DNA from: Montifringilla adamsi
Lineage: Eukaryota > Chordata > Aves > Passeriformes > Passeridae
Assembly: GCA_017590115.1 (NCBI GenBank)
Contig: JAGGNK010012559.1
Span: 3,393,236-3,457,235 of the forward strand
Length of the DNA stretch: 64,000 bases
Direction of reading: 5' to 3'
The notes below the pieces were generated by a model. The model saw nothing but the letters and a program-made list of their open reading frames with translations. It did no database searches and was not told the DNA's origin. Made by a program: the position numbers and the translations under genes. Below, piece after piece: positions 11,651 to 24,345 of the stretch. Each line of letters opens with the position of its first letter. Positions within the stretch are counted from its first letter, which is position 1.

Positions 11651-13449
11651 AGCTGATTTATCTCAATCCAATTCTAATGTAGCATTAAAAGAAAAATCAG
11701 AAACATTTGTTTTAACCAGCAGAAAGTAAAGTGCCATTTGGTCAAAAAGTCTGGGTTGCCATTTGGGCTAGAAATAAGTGGTTTCAGTGGAACATTCCAA
11801 GTGGATACACACAGTTTTTAAGTTCAACCAGTAAAATAGAAACACTTATTTGCATGGAAATAATTGCATTAAAAACAGATTTAACAAGAACCTGTTTCCT
11901 GTTGGACATCCCACAGCCCAAGAAGGAGATGGTGGACAGACAGGACATCAGGAAGAAGCCTGGGCATGGAGCCCTCATCAGTCTGGAGGCACAAAGAAAC
12001 TCCCTGGTTGTTTGCAAATCAAACTGGTAACAACAAAATCCAGGGAGCAGAGGGAAGGGGCACTGGGGCCTGAAATGACAGTGATAATGGCCGGAGAAGG
12101 TTTGGGAGCTCTGGGAGCTCCTGGATTTCTCATCCAGGTACAGACTCAGCCCAGCCTTGTTTAACTCAGGAGAACAGGCAAGTTCCCAGTTTGCAGCGAC
12201 TCCGAGGCAGTGTCAGGAGCTGTAAATACGTTGTACTTGCTTGTTCACATTATAGGTGTGTTTATTCTTCTCCTGGCAGTTACACGGGTTTTGGGTCAGT
12301 CAGAGTGCTGTAAGTGCTTGGTGAATGGGACAAAATAGCCTCTGTCGCTATTCCCACGCATAAAATACCAATATCTCATCTTTAGCTGAACACATTAGCC
12401 AGGTCTCTTGCAGAATGGATCTGCTAACCAGATTAGATGCCATTTGAAATCTCTGGAGAGCACTCCTAAATACATTACGGGATTTGCATAACAACAGCCA
12501 GTTTAAGTAGCACACAGAAGGAACAGATGATGATCCACAAAACAAATCTGCATGTCTGAAAACTCCCTGCTCACTGGCATTCATCCTGCACAGCATCACC
12601 CTCGGTGTGTGTGAAGCCATCCCACATCCCAGCAAGCCAACAGCATCCTCTGACTTCATCTCAGTGGTGCAACAATAATCTGAAATAATGTCTCTTCCGG
12701 ATTAATCAGCAGGGCTGGGAGCCCACACCTCCTCTGCACAACCCAGGCTGACACCACGAGCGTGTGCAGGGTTTGGTGGTGGACAGGGAGGGGGACTCAG
12801 CATCATGGCACGCTGCCCTGTGCTGATGGAGAGGGCAGGGGTGCAGGCAACAGCACAGCGCGGCTGGTGGGTGACTCTGAAGGGCTTTTGGAGGATCCTA
12901 GGACAGCTGAGATGATCGGGGTGTAACAGACTGGAGATTCAGGAGGAGCTCATCATGCCCTGTGCAAGAGATGCAGAGATGTGTCAGGTCCATTCTGCAT
13001 CTTCTCTCAGCGTTGAATGTTTTTCAGACACTTATGGAAGGTTCATTTTGTTGGTTCAGAGAACGCTGTGATCCCCTGGCAGTCACTTAAATAAACCTTA
13101 TGTTGGTTCTGGAGGCACACCCTGAGCGTTGTGCCATGGACAAGGGCTGAAGTATAGAAAGTCCCAGCACAGAGCAGAGGGTGAGCAGCAGAGGTGGGCA
13201 CAGGCACAGCTGGAAAATGCATGGGGAAACAATGCTCAGACATAAGAACAGTGCCAAGGAGCCCAGAGCAGCTGCACCGGTGTGCCAGGCTGAGAATGAG
13301 CAGAATGTGAACAGAGCTGGGGAAAGTGCCCCCGATTTTATCTGACTGTCACTCAGTTCCATAAACACTACAATTATCTCCTCATCCTAAGGTACAGCCT
13401 TTTTTCAAGCATAATCTACTATAAAAGACAGTTTCACTGTGACAAATGA

Positions 13450-13466
13450 CCATTTGCATGCAATTA
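13450..13466 (+). promoter_or_regulatory. Candidate octamer plus TAAT-type site
   Basis: CATTTGCATG followed directly by CAATTA places a perfect octamer (ATTTGCAT, 13452-13459), the POU-factor site, beside a homeodomain-type core. Isolated octamers also occur at 16220-16227 and 48337-48344. Single short motifs arise by chance, so regulatory use is only a suggestion. Confidence 0.25.
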
Positions 13467-14100
13467 CACATCTGCCCCTTTCCAGATGTGGCTGGAAAAT
13501 TACACACTCAGCTCAGGGACACAGCTGGGTGCCACCTCCAGCCCCACGTCCCCCAGGACTAACGAGAGCTGTGAAGAGTGAGGCTTTGATAGCTCAGCAC
13601 ATCCCACAAAGAGGCTCAGGTCGTGCCTACAGCCGGGAACATTTAAATGAGACGACTCCCGTTTCAGCACACGGCTGCCTAAGTGGAGAGTTGCTATTTT
13701 GGGTAGACCCAGAGGAGTCCCTGGTGTATTGAGAGCTTTAAGAGGACTGCGGTGACGGGCAGTTCTAACGAAGCCTCAGCTGCAGAGCTCTTTACACAGA
13801 TGTTTCACCAGCACAGAGAGCTGCGGGCTCCACATCAGGACCTTCTGATGGATCCAGGCCCAATTATCTGCCAAATGTTCTTCAGCTTTCCTCTGACCAG
13901 CACTAATGGACCCACTTACAGCTACACATAAAAATTGGCCAGCGTTAAATTGGAAAAAATACTTCTCGATGCATTCATGGCTGGGGGCAGGGCTGGGCTG
14001 GAATAGCAGAGGGACAAAAGGAGCAGCAGGACTCGGATTGGCAGAGCATAAAGGAATGAAATGTGAGAACACTGCAAAAGCCACACTTGAAGTGACTATC

Positions 14101-14520
14101 AAATCGTGTTTACCAAGAAAACTGTGCAAGGGCTCCGGAACGCCCTTCCCCAACAAGCACCCACGCAGCGCTGCAGGCGAACAAAGCAGAGACACAAAAC
14201 AGATGGAGAAATCAGCAATGAAAGGGAACGTTTCCATCTCCCCTCCCAGCCTGAATGAGCACGTACAGGGACGCGGTTCTTTGTGCCAAACAGCCCAAGC
14301 CCAAGCTAACGCCTGCTAGTGCTCTCTGTGGTTATTCTGACGCTGCCTCGGGCTAGAACAGCGAGCAGAGGTGTGGGATGACGTGGGATGCATTCACAGC
14401 CCTCTGCGGGAAGGTTCCTGCTGCCAGCTTGGATCTCGCTGCTCCCAGGTATCCGCACTCGCGTCCAGGGCTGGCGTGGAAAACACCACATCCACCCACA
14501 CATCACGGTCCAGAGCGCGG
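14101..14520. promoter_or_regulatory. CpG-island-like segment
   Basis: Counting by hand, 241 of 420 bases are G or C (57 percent), with 24 CpG dinucleotides. Observed/expected CpG is about 0.7, within the classical CpG-island thresholds, while surrounding DNA is CpG-poor. It is not in a recognised mobile element. No TATA box or conserved exon is evident. It could be an unmethylated promoter or enhancer of an unannotated transcript, or simply slowly decaying GC-rich DNA. The overlapping frames (for example 13906-14319) show no known domain. Confidence 0.5.
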
Positions 14521-15629
14521 GCCCCTGGCTGAGCCTTTATTTTTCTTTCTCTGAATTTTGTTTGGGATCTTCTTTGTGAATATTTTGTTGGGTTCTGATT
14601 TTGCATAACCTGGTTCATTGTTTTCTGTTCCACCTCTGTTTCTCCCCTCACCTGGGCACGGGGGCTCTGCCATTCCCTTTCTGGTGCTGCACTCCTTTGC
14701 GTCCAACCCTTTGCTCTTGCACAGTGTTCTGAAGTTTCAGATTTCCCTGTTGGCCTCCTCATTCACATGACTGGAACACTTCCACGACAGTGTGTCAAAC
14801 TCTACAAAATCATCAGGATTTTGTGCACGTTGTTCCTCTAGTGCTGGGCCCAAAGGGGCTGAGTCTGTACCAGCCCCTGCAGGAGCTGTAATGGTGAGGA
14901 AAGAGGCTGCTAAAGAGAAAGTGCTTGTTCTGACAGTGCTTTAGACAACTGCCTCCTGCCAAATAATCCCACGTTGTTTTCCTGAAGTGCTTTTAAAACT
15001 GAAATAGCATTGAGCTAGAAAGCTCACAAATGGTATTTGAGACGTAAAGGGATGGAAATTAGCAGCTGATATGAATTTCCTGTGAGCAGTTCACAGAATC
15101 AGGTTTGACAGAACTTTTAATTCATAAGTGTGTTCATGAACATTTGAGCTGCCAGGTCATGTCACAGCAGAGAAATAAGAATGCAGCAGGGTTTGAAACG
15201 AGCCAACTTCTGTTCAGGAGTCGGGGCAAGTGCAATAAGCAGCCAGAGCTGAGTGAATAATGAATCATTTACTCGGGAACTGTCAGTTCGCTTTCTTCTC
15301 CAAATTGTCCTGGCTTCCTCCAGTTTGTTCCTTACCAGAATAATGTGATGAAGATTCAGCTGTAATTCACTGTAATTCACTGACATCACAAACAGCTGCA
15401 GTTGGGTCCAGAGGCCATGAGATCCATCATGTCTCTGGCTGAATGAGCACAACCTCGAGGCCCTTGGTTTCAAGCCCAGGAGTTGTCCTCTGCTCTGTGG
15501 GAGGAGGGTCTCAGTCACTGGAGCCCTCATCACATCTCTGGAGCCCAAACCCCAGTGGGAAGGAGGAGCAGAGGAACCCAGTGAGCCACCTCCTCAAAGA
15601 GCCAATTCACCACCACTCTCCCCTTCATG
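14521..15629. other. Unique noncoding DNA
   Basis: Nothing recognised beyond a short tandem echo of CTGTAATTCA near 15359-15380. Confidence 0.5.
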
Positions 15630-15845
15630 GGAATCACAGAATCCCAGAATCACCAAGGTCAGAAAACCTCCAGGATCATTGAGTCCAAGCTGTGCCCCAT
15701 GCCCACCTTGTCACCCAGCCCACAGCACCCAGTGCCATGTCCAGTCATTCCTTGGACACATCCAGGGATGGGGACTCCAAACCTCCTTGGGCAGCCCCTT
15801 CCAAAGCCTGACCTCCCTTTCTGTGAAGAAATGCTGGTGGGACAG
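15630..15845 (-). mobile_element. CR1 LINE fragment, 3' end, 5'-truncated
   Basis: The plus strand begins GAATCACAGAATCCCAGAAT and continues with AGTCCAAGCTGTGCCCCATG and a 'lightly dated' TTCCTTGGACACATCCAGGGATGGGGACTCC block, the reverse complement of the 3' portion of avian CR1. Homology fades after the segment reading TTCTGTGAAGAAATGCTGGT. Only the 3' untranslated region and distal reverse-transcriptase side are present, as usual for CR1; no coding capacity remains. Confidence 0.9.
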
Positions 15846-16469
15846 GGAGCCTCCGAGAGGAAGTGATCCACCAGGACCAGCTCCTCTGAGCCCAGAGGAG
15901 CTGAGCCATGGCAGCTGACCTGCCATAACAGCAAAAGCTTTCTCCCAGCACTGCTGCTGTACCTGAGGTGCTCACTGATCTGATCACTTTATTAGCATCT
16001 CCGGGTGCCCTACGAGTGCAATGTAGAATTCCACCCCATGTATTTATAGCTGGCTAATCACAGCTTAATTACCAAGGCTCAGCAGGCTCCTGTAGGAACA
16101 CCGAGGCTGAGGCAGTTCCACCAGGAAACTTTTTATGAGATAAGCAGAAGCATCAAATTATTCAAGATGTGTGAGAAAAACCTATTTAGTCTTAATTGGG
16201 ACAATTACCTTTTTCCCTCATTTGCATGTGGCATGAATATTAAAACCATGACAAAAAGAAACCCCTGTCACTGGCTAACTGCTGCCCAAAGACGTGGGCT
16301 GTGGGGAAGAGGGGACAGTGCCAGGCAGAGGGGCAGCCTGGCCTTACTGCAGCTGCCAGCAGCCTCAGGGCATCACTGCCAGGCAGGTGAATGGAAAAAC
16401 TCATGAGAAGAAAAAATCCAGGGAGAAACAGCAGCACTCACAACATGCTGGGGATGTCGACGGGACCAG
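15846..16469. other. Unique spacer DNA
   Basis: No element recognised. An octamer-like ATTTGCATG sits at 16220-16228. Confidence 0.5.
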
Positions 16470-16562
16470 AAGGTCTCCAGTGGAGGAACTGGTCCAGTGG
16501 AAGGGGGTTAGAACAAGATGGACTTTAAGGTCCCTTCCAACCCAAACCATTCTGTGATTCTC
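16470..16562 (+). mobile_element. CR1 LINE 3' terminal fragment
   Basis: About 90 bp ending in AAGGTCCCTTCCAACCCAAA and CCATTCTGTGATTCT, the diagnostic 3' tail of CR1. It is severely 5'-truncated. Confidence 0.9.
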
Positions 16563-17444
16563 TCCTGTGCATCTTCTGTGCCAGATGGAGCTCCATGAGC
16601 CCCAGCAGCTCACTCAGAAAGGGACAGATGCTTTGAGAGGCTGCTGCTCCTTGAGCTGCAGCCCTGCCTGGTGACTGCCCCGTGCACCAGTGACAGGCTC
16701 ATCCCCTGAAACTCAGCTCCCTGCTCCCTGCACAGCCCCAGTAACCCCTCCTGGGTTAGCAGCCCTGTCTGTTGGGGTGAAGAGGAGCAGGAGCCTCACC
16801 TGTGAGCAGAGCTGGGCTGCTTCCCACCACTCCTCAGCCAGAACCCCTTCCCCACAGAACCAGGCAGCTCCTGCACTTGCCAGAACTTGGCTGACATTCG
16901 GCAGATATTAAGTTCTGTTAAGCCAAACATCAAGCTGTATTGACCCAGAGTTAAATATTGACAGAGGTGATGCCTGCACGATCCCACTGGCTGCGGCAGG
17001 ACTTCAGGGAAAACTCTTTATCAGCTTCTGTGAGCCCTCAGATGCTGGAGTTTGCACATGTGATTGGACTGAGCAATGCCTGCCTGACCTTCAAGGAGCA
17101 GTGCAGAACAGGATTTCCTAATTCCTTCTGACTTTCAAGCAAAGAACCCTGCAATATTATTTTCTTCTTACTAATGGTGATTACTGCTGCTGCTGGAAAC
17201 ACAGCTAGGTTACTCCAGAAACCCCAACCCACACCTCAGGCCTTTCCAGAAAGGGGGGGAAATACCAGTGTTTTCCAAATTACCTGAATATATTCTAGAA
17301 AGAACTTCTCCTCCAGATAATTGCATTCAATGACATGGAAACCAACCACAAATAGGACAAGTATTCAAACAGTTTAAAAAGCCTCATTTATAAGCCTCAG
17401 TGATGTTTCTAAAACATGTCTTACAAAAGGAGAAGGGGAGAGGA
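16563..17444. other. Unique spacer DNA
   Basis: No repeat or coding signal recognised. Confidence 0.5.
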
Positions 17445-17592
17445 CACATGTGAAACAATGCCACAGGTTGTTCAGAAAAGTTAGGAATGTCACACCCCTT
17501 GGGTATCCCTGTTCCAGGCCAGGTTGGAGGGGCTCAGAACAGCCTGGTCTAGTGGAAAGTGTCCCTGCATGTGGCATCTGTGATTCTACTAA
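17445..17592 (+). mobile_element. CR1 LINE 3' fragment (arm of a tail-to-tail pair)
   Basis: Reads AACAATGCCACAGGTTGTTC, then CCAGGCCAGGTTGGAGGGGC and CTGGTCTAGTGGAAAGTGTC, finishing near GTGATTCTACT. This is the last 150 bp of CR1. The usual GGACTNGATGACC block is missing, so there is an internal deletion just before the tail. Confidence 0.85.
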
Positions 17593-17629
17593 ATTCACTC
17601 CCATGAACCCATGAACTAAGACACCACAG

Positions 17630-17930
17630 AATCCCAGAATGGCTTGGGCTGGAAGACACCTTAGAGCCTGTCTCGTTCCATCCCCTGCCATGGCAGGGAC
17701 ACCTCCCACTGTCCCAGGTTCCTCCAAGCCCTGTCCAGCCTGGCCTTGGGCACTGCCAGGGATCCAGGGGCAGCCACAGCTGCTCTGGGCACCTGTGCCA
17801 GGGCCTGCCCAGCCTCACAGGGAACAATTCCTTCCCAATATCCCATCCAGCCCTGCCCTCTGGCCAGGTGAAGCCATTCCCCCAGTCCTGTCACAGCCTC
17901 TGTCAGCTCCCCCAGGGCCAGGTGGGGCTC
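17630..17930 (-). mobile_element. CR1 LINE 3' fragment, opposite orientation
   Basis: Starts CACAGAATCCCAGAATGGCT and runs through CCCTGCCATGGCAGGGACAC, CCAGCCTGGCCTTGGGCACT and AAGCCATTCCCCCAGTCCTG, a long antisense match to the CR1 3' region. Its 3' end faces the 3' end of the plus-strand copy ending 38 bp to the left. The right boundary is approximate. Confidence 0.92.
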
Positions 17931-18360
17931 GTGGGGCTCTGGGCTGCAGACCAGCCCACCCCACTGCCCCCCTGCCATAACTCACTGCTACTAAAGAATC
18001 ATAACAGAGCTATTTACAGCGGCCATTAAATAAGACAATATTTCAGCATTGATTTTGTGTCCTTCTCACTAGTGCACACAGCTTTTGATAACTCAAACCT
18101 TATGGATTTTTCTATAAACAAAAAATTATCCCCTGCAGCAGGCGGGAACGTGGCTGGTTACAGCAGGGACAGGCCCTGGCCCGGGGCAGCACAGACACAA
18201 CTCCTGCACTTGTGGCTCCTCTGTCTGGAGATTAACAAGAAGCCAGAAATGGATGGTTGAGAACCAGCAATGATACAGTGTGACCTCTGCCGACCTCTCA
18301 GCTGCCCATGAAACACTCTTTGTTTACTTTATTTATTTCTATTAATTTTTTTTTACAAGG
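17931..18360. other. Unique spacer DNA
   Basis: AT-rich in part and ending in a T-run just before the next CR1. No gene recognised. Confidence 0.5.
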
Positions 18361-18632
18361 GAATGCAGTGACAGGACAAGGGGGAATGGCTTCACACTGA
18401 CAGAGGGCAGGGTTAGATGGGATATTGGGAATAAATTCCTCCCTCTGAGGGTGGGGAGGCCCTGGCACAGGTCACCCAGAGAAGCTGTGGCTGCCCCATC
18501 CCTGGAATTGTTCCACACCTGGTTCACAGGGCTTGGAGCAACCTGGGGTAGTGGAAGGTGTCCCTGCCATGAACAAAATGAGCTCTGAGGTCCTTCCAAC
18601 CCAAGCCATTCCATGATTCTGTGGTTCTATGA
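18361..18632 (+). mobile_element. CR1 LINE 3' fragment
   Basis: Starts around AGTGACAGGACAAGGGGGAA, continues TGAGGGTGGGGAGGCCCTGG and ends CCATTCCATGATTCTGTGGT, so the tail with its repeated ATTCT octamers is intact. The 5' end is truncated, the norm for CR1. There are small internal differences, such as AACAAAATGAGC near the GGACTAGATGACC position. Confidence 0.92.
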
Positions 18633-21600
18633 AGTTCTGACTCTACACAGGAGACAGCAGCTCAGTTTCCAAGGGCCCAGGCATTCCAAGGGCTCTGTTT
18701 GGGCAGAAAGAGACTGTGGATGAAGAGGGAAGCAAAATTTCCTTTAATGGGAAATGTCCTACCTACCTCCCTCCATCCCTCCCCTGCTGAAAGCCACAAT
18801 GTGCCAACACCTATTTCCAGAGCGTGCAAGGGTTGCAGGAGCCTTGTTCTGACTTCCTACACAAAACACCCCGGGAGTCCCCACAAATACACAACCAGAG
18901 CATGGAAAAAGGGGCTGCAAAATCAAAAACTCAAGTACAGCCAAGGTGGGGGGGAGGCTGTGGTTTGTAGGGGAGGTCTCTGGGCCTCAGCTTTGCCATG
19001 ACTCCATGTGGTGACAGACCAAAAGAGTGGTGGCACCCGAAGGCACCCTCCATCCCTCCATCCCCCTGCACCACCCCACAACCCCTCAGCTTTTTTGCTG
19101 CATTACACCAAGAGCACAGATGAGAAAATGCCCTTTTCTGTGCCTAGCTGGAGTCTGCCTGTTTTAATCACCTGAGCTCCTCAACAGCATCATTCACTCC
19201 AGGGGGGGCAGAAAGCAGCTCCCAGTCCATGGGCACTGGTGCAGGAAATTAAGACGAATTCAGTGGCTGCACACAGGGAGTGGGAAGAAAATTATACAGC
19301 TTGGTCTCATCTCATGTGTCCGTGGAAAATGAAATAAATAAAGAAATCTGAACACACACACACACATACCCTCAAGCCAGAAATGTTGAGAAACGCTTGA
19401 TGCACAGAGAGAGGGGAGGATTGGCAGGAGGGGCAGCAATTTTGTTATGCTGGCAGTTATCCTTCCCTCTCTCCCCAAAGGCAGCATTTCCTAACCTCAT
19501 GGGACCTTTTGGGTCTCACTCACAGTAAATCAGAGGCTCTGAGGGGTGACTGAAGTGTGCCCAGCCCTGAAGGACCCTCAGCAGCCAAGGATGTCCCCCC
19601 ACCACGGGGCTGGCAGCAGAGTTGAGACACCAGCAATGCATGTACAGCATTGGCCTGTTAACGTTCCTGTTTGGGTGTTTGCAAACTGGTTTGGGTTTTT
19701 GGCTGGCTGGCTTGGATCACAAATCCTTGACTGTGACAGGAATGATTGGTGAAAGGACAGAGAGATAAAATTAATAAACAATAGTAAATTATAAAGCAGC
19801 CTTGCTGGATGATTTTATAAAGACAAAGGGGTCAGGGAATTGATTGTGCTGGTCACAGTAAATATTTTTCTGGGTGATTACATTTGTGTACTGAATTTAT
19901 TCCAAAACAAAAATGATGGGGTTTTTTTAGCAAAGAAAAATTCAGCTCATGAATCAGTCACTGAGCGAACAAACATTTAAACCCACTCAGATTCCTGTTC
20001 CTTAACACGGCCAAGTACAGGCAATACAGGCTTTACCCCCCTAAATTCAGTGTCAGTTTGTCTGATTCTTTGTCACTTTGTGTTAGTCCAATTCCGTCAG
20101 AAGGAGTTCCAGGAGAAGCAGGACTCAGCTGTAGCAGTTCCCCTGTTTCAGACAGCTGGGAAGGAAGGTTTCACACCAGCTCACTCCCAGGAAACCTCTC
20201 CAGAGAAGCAAAAGTCACCCCCAATTTCAGCTGCACTCTAGATCCAAATAATACAAATTTTCTTTTCAGCATGGAGAGGAATTTGGAAAACAGCTTAGAG
20301 ATCTGCAAGACCTGTGCAGCACTTGGATTAGTAGTTCATGTCTTTGTGAAAGGATTAGCAGGATTGCACTGAGCTGAGGGTTAAGATGAAAATAAATTTG
20401 CATTTCTAAGATGCATAATGCAAAGTGCATGATGCACATCCCACAGCTTCCCAGCTCCTTCCATCAGACCTGTGCTTCAAGCACTACAAAACATCAGGGA
20501 TTACCTCCATCAGGACCTTGTTCCAACAATACAGAGCTCTCAAAATTACAGATTTCAATCTTCACAGAACTGTGAGCTTCAGGAAACAAAGGGATCTAGC
20601 CCAGACAGCATCAGCTGGAAAAGCTTTTCTGTGATCTCTCCCTGTGGAGCCCAGTCCTTGCCTGCTGTGACCACACAGTGAAAACCTCCCAAAGCTCACC
20701 CTGACCAAAGCCCTTTGCAGCAGCAGTGGCACATGTGCCACCATGCTGTTCCTCCTGCTCACACCCATATGCAAAGCCAGCAAAGTGTATAAACAAATAG
20801 CTGGTGTCACACGATTTATCTCCATTTGTCAGCAGTGACAGGATAACTCACTCGTGACTCCCCTGCTCCATCCTCTCCTCATTCACGAAGATTGATGCTC
20901 CTGCAGATATTCCCCATCATGGATTTTATAGCCTGCAGGATGCAGGAGTTCCGTGTCTGCTGGGGCTGTGGCAGCTGCTGGGGACTCGGGACAGCCACAG
21001 GAGCAGCACCCACAGGGTCCCATGCACCTCTCAGGGCTTGGTTTATTTTCCCTCGGCATTACAGTGATTTTGTTCTACATATCAGCACATGTTCCCCATC
21101 CTGCTGTCCAGTCTGCCTGATCAGGCACTGGGGTAGAACTGTCAGGGTGCTGAGGGCAAGACAGAACTCCCAAAGATGCCAAAAGTAGGGCAGAACTGGC
21201 AGGGATTGCTCAGGGCAGGGCATGCAGCTTCCACACAGAGCTCCCTGCCTCCTGTCCCAGCCAGGGGCACAAACTCTGTCCCAGACCCCATTTAACACAC
21301 ACGACTTCACTGGATCAAGGCCAGAAGAACCAGCATTCCCCATGTGTTCAGAATGTGTTCCCAATGTGTTCCTCAGCTGTCCTGGCTCTGCAGGCTGCAG
21401 GGTCTCACCCTGTGCCTGTTTGGTCCAGTGCGTTTGGAAATTACTCACCAAAGCTCATTTCAAACACAGCCAGTGGTAAGGAAGCACATTCATGGCCTGA
21501 CCCTATCCCCCGGGGCTTTCTGTGCCCAGAGATGTGAATGTCAGGAATGGAATTAACAAATTAACAACAGCCTGGTCTAACACACACCTGTGGAACAACA

Positions 21601-22795
21601 CAGGGTGGCACAAGGGGCACAGCACAAGGGGCTCTGAATGACACCAGGCACCCCTGATGTCCCCCAGGGCTCGGTGCCAGCTGGGAACATGGAGCTCCAG
21701 CACAGATACCTGGCAAGAAACATTTGAAACTCCCTGGAGAACAGAATGATCTTAAGGCTGGCATAAAGGGTAATGACAAGATTACAACTCACAGAGTGAA
21801 AATAATAATGAATTAAGGTGATGGTATTTCCCAATCTTATTTCCAGCCTGAATAAATTGAATTGGTGCCAATTTCTTTCCCTGCTGCTGGGCTGGTAGAT
21901 GGGATTCTGCTAGGGATGGAGAGTGCTGCCTGCAGCTCTGAAATGGGATAAGGTGGCAATCTTTATATTACTAAGTTGGATACAGGATCCTTGGAATTAT
22001 AAATAAACCAAGAATTCAAATGCCAGTGTTGTAAATACCACCAGGAAACTCACCTAAATGTTGATTTATTCATTACATTAAAAAAACTAACAAACAGAAC
22101 TTTCTTTCTCTCCCCTGTAAATTTTCTCTGAGCTTCAAAACATGGCACTATCTCTTATTGTGTTGGTTTTTTTTTTAAGGAGGTAAATATATTTAATACC
22201 ACATAAATAGGGAATGGCACAATCATCTGGCTCTTGCCAGCCTGGTTCATGAGCTGCTCCCACTGCTCAATCTGGAATTTTACCCAGTCTCTGTTTCACC
22301 TTTACCCTCCTCCTCAGTATTTTAGATTCAGATTTTCTCTATTGCTAGATCTGTACATACAGCACACGCACTCTTTTTTGGAAATGATAGATTTGGATGA
22401 CAGTGATGGGTACAAAGTCAGGACAACCCCCTCTAAGGGAAAACCAGGACTGGGAAAAAATCACATTTCCAACAAGATTGCTGGAACGTAGGTAACAAAC
22501 ATCCCAACTGCAAATGTTGTGTGTTAATTTGGCAGCAAGGATTGATGGACATTAACCCAGCCTGAAGCAGTGCAGTGAGCAGCTGGAGCTGCTGCCCTGA
22601 GCTGGCTCACCCAGGCCTGGCTTCACACTCCTGCTAACAGCAGCCAAATGTCCTACAGCTAGTTTTATTAAAAACCACTGTGGACTAATTCCGAATCAAT
22701 CCTAAACCCATGTAACAGAACAAATGATAATTATTGATTTATCTTTACTGCTGACTTGAAGACACCCATTTCAACCCCGGAAAATAGCATCCCAG
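18633..22795. other. Unique DNA with one short AC microsatellite
   Basis: No gene or mobile element recognised over 4 kb. A short (AC)n lies at 19352-19367 and a T-run at about 22168-22177. AT-rich stretches at 19750-20000 and 21960-22200 are typical of noncoding vertebrate DNA. Confidence 0.5.
19352..19367 (+). repeat. (AC)n microsatellite
   Basis: Eight consecutive AC dinucleotides. Confidence 0.9.
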
Positions 22796-23247
22796 TGATG
22801 CCTTTTTGAGCCTACCTAAAACAGAGGCCAGACAAAATCAAGGGAATAAAAAGCTGTTCTATTTATTGAAGGGCCTTCAGGCACATTTTGGGCAGACAAA
22901 GCCCCTCCCCGCCAAGGGGCTACACCCAAAATGGACAATGGGTCACAGGTTTCACACTTTTATAAGTTTGGGCCATTTGCGTTTTGGGGGTTCATCTTCC
23001 AATTACAGCTTCAGCTAATGAAGGCATTGACCCCAAGTTTGCTCCCCCCAACTCACTTTTGTTTCCATCTCTCAGGGCCTGAGGCAGTGAGGTGTCCTTG
23101 ATTGCCAGGCCTGGAGAGGAATTGTTGTGTCTGCCCAAAATGGGAAAGCAGCAGCTCACACTGTGTGTGGAGTTTGGAGTTATGCACTAAAGAACTGCAG
23201 GATTACAAATATATGAAAAATAGAAAAGCTGAAATCCTGAGGCATCA
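22796..23247 (-). mobile_element. Solo LTR, subfamily A (copy A1)
   Basis: Bounded by TGATGCC (22796) and GGCATCA (ending 23247). In sense (minus) it has a TATA box (CTTTTATAA on the plus strand, 22957-22965) and, about 90 bp further, AATAAA (TTTATT at 22862-22867), the order U3, R, U5. It aligns along its length with copies at 38379, 51878 and 57755. The octamer upstream of TATA is altered here (ATTTGCGT). Flanks CCAG and CAAG are at best a 3-of-4 target duplication. The short cysteine-containing frame at 23102-23470 lies in the LTR and is not a gene. Confidence 0.9.
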
Positions 23248-23871
23248 CAAGGACATGGGATCATGTGTGGTTAAATTTCAGTGTGAGTCCTCAGTAACTG
23301 TGGGAATGATGAGCTATCAGATCTCTCTCAGTGTCACAGAAAACTGTCTCAAATTATGTATTTCCCCCAGCTCCTGGGCCAGGGATTCAACCCAAGCCTC
23401 CATGCCTGTGATGTCAGGGAGGACACGCTGCTCCCCCGAGCCCCCACGCAGCTCCCCTCACACGGTCTGAGCTGTGATTCTTTTGCAAATGACATAATTC
23501 TCTGAACAACGGTATAATAACATTGTTCTTATTGCCAACAGCCACCCACAAATGGAAAAGACCTTGAGCTGTGAGAGGTGGGAGGCATCGAGAGCTCCTT
23601 CCTAAAGAAAATAAGGCATTTAGCTTATAAATATAAAATGATCAAATAAAGCAATTAGTGCAGAATTGCACATATAGAGAGTGATTCACCTCTAATTGGG
23701 TTGTTCTCAAAGCAAATTAACTTTGAAATGAGGAATGTTAAAAAGATTTTAAAAAAATATGGAATCCTAATTACTGCAGGGGAAGGAGCTGGGGGAAGTT
23801 GAGCCCAAGAGCAGCACAAAAGAGCAAGGAAATGGTACCACAAGACCCCACCTTCACTGCTTTATGGTTAA
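23248..23871. other. Unique spacer DNA
   Basis: No element recognised. AT-rich from about 23620. Confidence 0.5.
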
Positions 23872-24345
23872 ATACAAGGTGATCCAAGGGCTGGAGCATC
23901 TCTGCCATGAGGAAAGGCTCAGAGAGGTGGGATTGTTCAGCCTGGAGAGGAGAAGCTTTGGAGTGACCTCATTGTGGCTTTGTGAGCTCCTTGTGGGTGA
24001 AGGGAGCTGCAGGAAAGATGGAGAGAGAAACCTGGAGTGCCAGGACAAGGGGTGATGGCTTTCCACTGCCACAGGGCAGGGTTAGGGGAAAGAATTAAAA
24101 TATCTTGGGTTAGAAAAATCCAGGGTGAAATTCTTGGGTGTGAGGGTGGCAGGCCCTGGCACTGGTGCCCAGAGCAGCTGTGGATGCCCCTGGATCCCTG
24201 GCAGTGCCCAAGGCCAGGCTGGATGGGGCTGGGAGCACCCTGGGACACTGCAAGGTGTCCCTGCCCATGGCAGGGGGTAGAACTGGGTGATCTTTAAGGT
24301 GCCTTCCAACCCAAACCATTCCATGGTTCTACAGCTCTGTGAAGG
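23872..24345 (+). mobile_element. CR1 LINE 3' fragment, about 470 bp
   Basis: One of the longer CR1 copies here. It reads GAGGAAAGGCTCAGAGAGGT, TTGTTCAGCCTGGAGAGGAG, CAGGCCCTGGCACTGGTGCC and ends GCCTTCCAACCCAAACCATTCC. It lacks coding capacity, and indels relative to neighbouring CR1 copies show it is old. Confidence 0.95.

Larger units (their letters stand above)
9541..14100. other. Unique DNA, partly AT-rich
   Basis: No CR1, LTR or gene recognised. 10100-11250 and 11480-11730 are AT-rich, with poly-T at 10920-10932 and a short perfect stem-loop at 11626-11650. An octamer beside a TAAT-type core lies at 13450-13466. Reading frames are short and unrecognised. Confidence 0.5.
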
